NCBI GenBank assembly: GCA_963693085.1
Contig: OY856409.1
Span: 521,179,803-521,243,802, forward strand
Length of the DNA: 64,000 nt
Direction of reading: 5' to 3'
From: Alisma plantago-aquatica
Lineage: Eukaryota; Streptophyta; Magnoliopsida; Alismatales; Alismataceae
The notes beneath the pieces were generated by a model that was not told the DNA's origin, did not search any database, and saw nothing but the letters and a program-made list of their open reading frames with translations. Within the stretch, counting starts at the first letter, position 1. The number at the start of each line of letters is the position of its first letter. Made by a program: the position numbers and the translations under genes. This document shows, one piece after another, positions 60,153 to 64,000 of this stretch.

Positions 60153-61681
60153 GTAGTGGGGGTTTTAACATATAATTGGGATGTTGATAGCGAATAATGA
60201 CTAAAGAATGATATTTTGTAAATGAATTTCTGAATTATAATATGTCTGAATGTTTCTACATGTGTCTGAGTGAAAATGAATGAAACTGTTGGTTGCTATA
60301 TGAATGTTTCTATATGTGTAAATCTGAAAATGAATGGAACTACAAATTGCTACATGAATGTTTCTACATGTGTGAAAATCGAATGAAACTGTAGGTTGCT
60401 AAATATGTGAACATTTATGTTGTTAATTTTGTAGGTTTGTGGCCTGTTGTTGGCTGATATCAATGGATGTCGTAAAACCTGCAGTTCATAACTGAACTGC
60501 AGATTTCTCATTCTACGACTAGCCACAGCAGGTCTGCAGACTGACAGAAAAAAATAGGCTTCGGTTATTTGTATAAAACCGACGACAAAAGGTTATAGTG
60601 TTGGTTTCCCTACTAGTAATCGACGTCGATTTCCCTACTGAGGCCAGACACCACGGCCGTGGCAGTGGACCAGACACCACGGTCGTGCTGGCCAGTACGG
60701 CCGTGGCAGCAGGTGAGATGGCGTCGGTTATCACTAATAAACCTAAGCCAATAGTGCCCCAGATGGCGCCCTTTCTATGGCGCGAAGGTATATGGCGTTG
60801 ATTTCAAAGCTAATAACTGATGCCTATACCCCCTACTGGCGCGTTTTCGGTGGCGCGTGAAGGTTTTGACGTCGGTTTGAGAACCAACGCGTAACAGTTG
60901 GGCTTTTAGCGGCGCCCACATAGGTGGCACTTAAAAACCGACACTAAAGGCCTTAAATAACCGACACTAAAGGTTGGTTTTATACTAGTGGTTGGGAGTA
61001 GCCACTAAGGCTCTCCCAACATGTATATTCTTTCTCCACTTTGAATATCAAGATTATCTTCATACACTTGTTCTTAATTCTTCACTTGTATGCTTAGCTA
61101 CCATGTTGTGATGTTTTATTGTTGATACCTCAAAAGACTAGTATCATCCTAATCTAGTGTTATGGAGTAGTATGAATGCATGAAAGTGTTGGAATGCTAA
61201 GGATATTGGTCATATGGTTTGTTTTGTGGTTGTTGGGTCGTTATCTCGAGAGAGAGGCTACCTTAGAGCCTAGATCTATCATTACCTCGAAAGAGGAGGG
61301 AATAGCCGTTATGATGACTGCTTGTAATCTTTATAGGAGTATATAAAGGGGTGTGAGTTTTGTATGTTTGTGAGAGATCTTAGTAGGTGAAACCCAAACC
61401 CGATCACAATCCAAGTTTTCTTCCATATCTTTGTTTCTTATTTCTTGTTAACATTTTTCTCCCAGAGCATCATCATACTTAACACACATGTTTAGAGTGT
61501 AAGAATGTGAGACTCTATGTATTTAACACTTGCCGACCTTGTCCCTGTGGTTCGATACCGAATACTACATCGAACCTCGTATAATAGTTGTGGGAGCTTG
61601 AGTGTCAGGTTATAATCTTAAAAGTACGACTACTTTGGATCCGCTCCATTTTGGACGTGCGATTTAGGCCAGTCAACTTTT

Positions 61682-61699
61682 TGGCATTGTTGCCATGGA
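61682..61699 (+). other. Primer binding site, tRNA-Asp type
   Basis: TGGCATTGTTGCCATGGA follows the LTR end by six bases. It fits the Tat/Athila site TGGCGCCGTTGCCGGGGA (complement of the tRNA-Asp 3' end) with four differences, all explicable as transitions at C/G positions. Confidence 0.8.
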
Positions 61700-61924
61700 C
61701 AAGGCAAAATGGTATTGTTAAGAATAGGATTCCACTCGTTGTACAACTGTGCCTCAAGCTTAGCGATAAGCTTGACTGCACAAAAAACTCTAAATTTGCT
61801 ACCCTACAATTACGTAGAATAGTTCACTTTAAGACGTCTAGTTTCATAACTCGACTGTGCAATCTATTCAGGGAACCCGGAGGGAGAAAAACTCTTCCAT
61901 TCTTCACATTAACTCCAAGTCATC

Positions 61925-62965
61925 ATGTCGCCACATGTGGACGACAGTCTTACTAGGGACGATCAAAATGTAAGAGTTCAACATGACCCACTGCCACATG
62001 AGACAGATAAAGAAAGAGATTACTGTCACTCAAATTTTCGTCATCGTGAGGAAGAACGATTCAAGGAAGAACGATGTCACAATCATCGTAGAAGGCATCA
62101 TAGAAATCACTGTGAGAATGAACGCAAAAATGAACATGAACATGATGACTGGAACAGTGAGAGTGAAGACGATGAGGAAAGAAAAACTATTAGAGAGCTA
62201 GCCACAACTAGAGCCAATGAGTTGAGATGCTCAATTATTATCCCACACTTCAATGCGGAAAATTTTGAATTTGAACTTGCTATAATCTGGATGATCCAGA
62301 ATAAGCCCTTCTGTGGGAATTCAAGGATCAAAAATATGTACCATCATCTTGATGCCTTCAAAAATATTGGTGATACCATCAAGATGAGGAGAGTGCCCCA
62401 AGAAATCATATATTACAAAGGATTCAATTTCTCTCTCAAAGATAAAGCTCTATCCTAGTATCTTAACTTGCCCCACCAGTTCATAGATGGATGGAGACTC
62501 CTTATAAATGCTTTTGTCAATAAATTTTATCCCACTGAAAGAACTATCTGTAATATACTAAAGATAGCTTCTTTCATGCAAAAAGTAGGAGAGAACCTTC
62601 ACGAGACATGGGAACATTTTCAAGAATATCAGAGAGATTTCCCACACCATAACTACCGCAAGGGATTCCTGATAACCACTTTTTACAATGGGCTAACTCC
62701 CACAGAAAAAACTTCACTGAATGTAGCTGCCGAAAGCGACTTTCTTGGTAAGAAATTGAGCAGAACCATGAAGATCATCGATAACATGGATGCACTGCAA
62801 GAAGGCATGAATTATGACAGAAATGATAGAGGATCAGCCAAGAAGGTAGGATTTGAAGGTCTATCAATCGAAGATATGGCTTTGCAAACTATTACAACTC
62901 AGATTCAGAAAATCGCTATCGATGTCAAACAATTAAAGCATTGGGGGCAAGGGAAAGAAACATAG
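61925..62965 (+). pseudogene. Tat/Athila-type gag, one in-frame stop, truncated
   Basis: One frame from MSPHVDDSLTRDD to WGQGKET, 346 codons, broken once by TAG at 62456-62458 where relatives have Trp in 'LKDKAL.W'. The N-terminal third is extremely Arg/His/Glu/Asp-rich (HNHRRRHHRNHCENE). The retrotrans_gag domain follows: FNAENFEFELAI, FNFSLKDKALS, then INAFVNKFYPTERTI, LHETWEHFQEYQRDFPHHNY and LITTFYNGLTPTEK. Gag packages the element's RNA in virus-like particles. The element continues only to about 63000, where a Copia LTR fragment interrupts it; no zinc knuckle, protease or RT is seen. Confidence 0.88.
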
Positions 62966-63002
62966 GGAGAAATTAATGAAATTCGTTACATGTGGAGAAT
63001 GA

Positions 63003-63316
63003 GTGTAAAGAAGTGAAATCAATCACCTAACTACTAAAAACAATGGTATACAAAATCCAATTTGATAGTAGCGGAAGTTTAAAATTTGACTATATTCAAT
63101 TTAAATAAAAAGTACATAAAAAATTCAAAGAGGGTGTACATGATTCATACAAAAGAGGGTCTAAATAGAGGGAAACTAAACTACATCAATATGTCTCAAA
63201 AAATAAATAACTCAACAAGCAAATCCATGATGAAAGGATGGACTCCTTTTTCCTAGTCATAGGCTGGTTCACCATGCTTCTGTTATGCACTCTGATCCTA
63301 ACCTAGGTGGTTGGAA
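63003..63316 (-). mobile_element. Copia LTR in inverted orientation (solo or truncated)
   Basis: The reverse complement of this stretch matches 63561-63883 along its length: CCAACCACC.A, AGCATGGTGAAC.AGCCTA, GTTATTTATTTTT, ATTGATTTCACTTCTTTA. No primer site adjoins its end, so it is a lone LTR piece inserted downstream of the gag frame. Confidence 0.75.
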
Positions 63317-63560
63317 ATGTGTTACTCTCCCTCACCCAGAGTTTGAGGTCCGGTAGGTGCCTCAACCTTGCATTAGTTTGATTATTGTCATATTAATCAT
63401 GCATGCCAATTTTACGATACTGGAATTGGAAAAATTCTTATTTGTTTTACTTGCCTCATATTCTTGACCCTATTAGCATAGTGAATCTTTAATTATTTCT
63501 GACTTTAGTTATAAATGTCTTTTATTCTTTTAATTGACACATACTTTTATCTCCTCTTAT

Positions 63561-63883
63561 TGGGTGATCCCAACCACCCAAGTTTAGGATCACAATGCGC
63601 AACAGTAGCATGGTGAACTAGCCTAAGATTAGGAGAAGGACTTCATTCTTCCCTCATGAAATTAATTGCTAAGTTATTTATTTTTGGAGACATATTGTTG
63701 TAGTCTAGCTTCCCTATACTTAGATCCTCTTTTTATATAGATCATGTACACCCATATTGGGAAAAAATTTATGTACACTTTATTAAATTGAATGTAGTCA
63801 AAATTTTACCTTCTACTGATATCCAATTGGATTTTGTTTACCATATTTAGTAGAGAGGTGATTGATTTCACTTCTTTAAAGCA
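63561..63883 (+). mobile_element. Copia-type 5' LTR, element continues beyond the window
   Basis: Starts at about TGGGTGATCCCAACCACCCA and ends CTTCTTTAAAGCA. The next bases are a methionine-type primer site, so the internal region would lie to the right of the window. About 320 bp. It pairs as an inverted repeat with 63003-63316. The start is approximate. Confidence 0.7.
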
Positions 63884-63897
63884 TGGTATCAGAGTCA
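63884..63897 (+). other. Primer binding site, initiator tRNA-Met type
   Basis: TGGTATCAGAGTCA directly follows the LTR end (..GCA). TGGTATCAGAGC is the standard plant Copia primer site for tRNA-iMet; here the last bases differ slightly. From 63898 to 64000 no frame is recognised. Confidence 0.75.
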
Positions 63898-64000
63898 ATG
63901 GTAGTTGGAGTCTTGACTATTTCAATTTGTCTCCTTAGTTAGAAACCCTTACCTCAAATAGTTTCCCTTTAGTTTGCCTTAGAATTGACCTATGGTGAAA

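Larger units (their letters stand above)
52094..60990 (+). mobile_element. CACTA-1 element, copy B (8.9 kb, internally deleted)
   Basis: Same termini as copy A (CACTACTACAGAAATGGC .. TATACTAGTG) and the same GTT duplication at 52091-52093 and 60991-60993. Left subterminal repeats (52094-52682) and right ones (60552-60990) show the same CGTCGGTTT family. The internal genes carry different lesions from copy A, so they decayed separately after the duplication. Confidence 0.93.
49501..61536. repeat. Segmental duplication, copy B
   Basis: Direct copy of 11873-24726, starting exactly at the CACTA-2 terminus and still matching at 61536, where copy A breaks off. It is 818 bp shorter than A, mainly through an 833-bp deletion in the transposase and a 56-bp deletion in the Ulp1-like exon, partly offset by a longer hairpin centre. 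49501-50560 and 50815-51298 are the same unidentified flank as in A and hold no recognised gene. Confidence 0.9.
51299..61675 (+). mobile_element. 5' LTR of a Tat/Athila-type Ty3 element, split by CACTA-1 B
   Basis: Left part 51299-52093, right part 60991-61675, with CACTA-1 B between. The right part ends AGTCA, six bases before the primer binding site, so this is a 5' LTR. Without CACTA-1 it is about 1.5 kb. Conserved landmarks near the end (GTCCCTGTGGTTCGATACCG, AATAGTTGTGGGAGCTTGAG, TACTTTGGATCCGCTCCA) also occur, decayed, at 1370-1503. The left limit is inferred. Confidence 0.75.

Noticed and set aside
62107..62331. Minus-strand Ser-rich 74-codon frame
   Set aside because: It is antisense to the Arg/Glu/Asp-rich gag N-terminus.

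Overview
The window is repeat-rich plant nuclear DNA. It holds nested plant transposons (CACTA/En-Spm, Tat/Athila-type Ty3, Copia, L1-type LINE, a SINE, foldback MITEs), intron-bearing transposase genes and two fragments of plant host genes (fasciclin-like arabinogalactan protein, cellulose synthase-like D). An angiosperm is most likely; the species cannot be told from the sequence. No intact host gene is visible.

Layout. 1-1503 is the 3' part of a Tat/Athila-type LTR. 1590-10160 is old repeat debris: Copia reverse-transcriptase scraps, a LINE with endonuclease, zf-RVT and RNase H but no RT core, a terminal-inverted-repeat element at 7790-9013, and a second LINE 3' fragment. 10845-11656 (minus) is a frameshifted fasciclin-like gene. 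11873-24726 (copy A) and 49501-61536 (copy B) are direct copies of one segment. Each holds unidentified flanking DNA, a SINE with its target-site duplication, and an LTR split by a CACTA element (CACTA-1, GTT target duplication). Copy B runs on into a primer binding site (61682) and a gag pseudogene (61925-62965). Copy A stops inside the LTR. From 24727 to 49500 the two copies are separated by what I interpret as a second, very large CACTA element (CACTA-2). Its right tip is intact at 49500; its left tip appears to lack only the first few bases. Inside CACTA-2 lie a 63-64 bp satellite with higher-order structure, a reverse-transcriptase pseudogene, an L1 scrap, an RS-rich host-like exon, a nearly intact TNP2-type transposase gene (38552-41992), a multi-exon Transposase_24-type gene (42097-46142) and a captured cellulose synthase-like D fragment (46955-47185). 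The right edge (63003-64000) has two Copia LTRs in inverted orientation, the right one followed by a methionine-type primer binding site.

How the parts work together. Each CACTA family carries the usual pair: a TNP2-like catalytic transposase and a second DNA-binding/accessory protein. In CACTA-1 the accessory gene joins a Transposase_24-like region, a DUF8039-like region and a C-terminal Ulp1/SUMO-protease-like domain. The element ends carry short repeated motifs (CGTCGGTTT in CACTA-1, GGTGACAT in CACTA-2) of the kind bound by such proteins. Both CACTA-1 copies are dead; the CACTA-2 transposase has one in-frame stop over about 1,098 codons. The most interesting reading is that the A/B duplication was created at the left end of CACTA-2, by an aberrant transposition or end-joining event between a chromatid with CACTA-2 and one without it.
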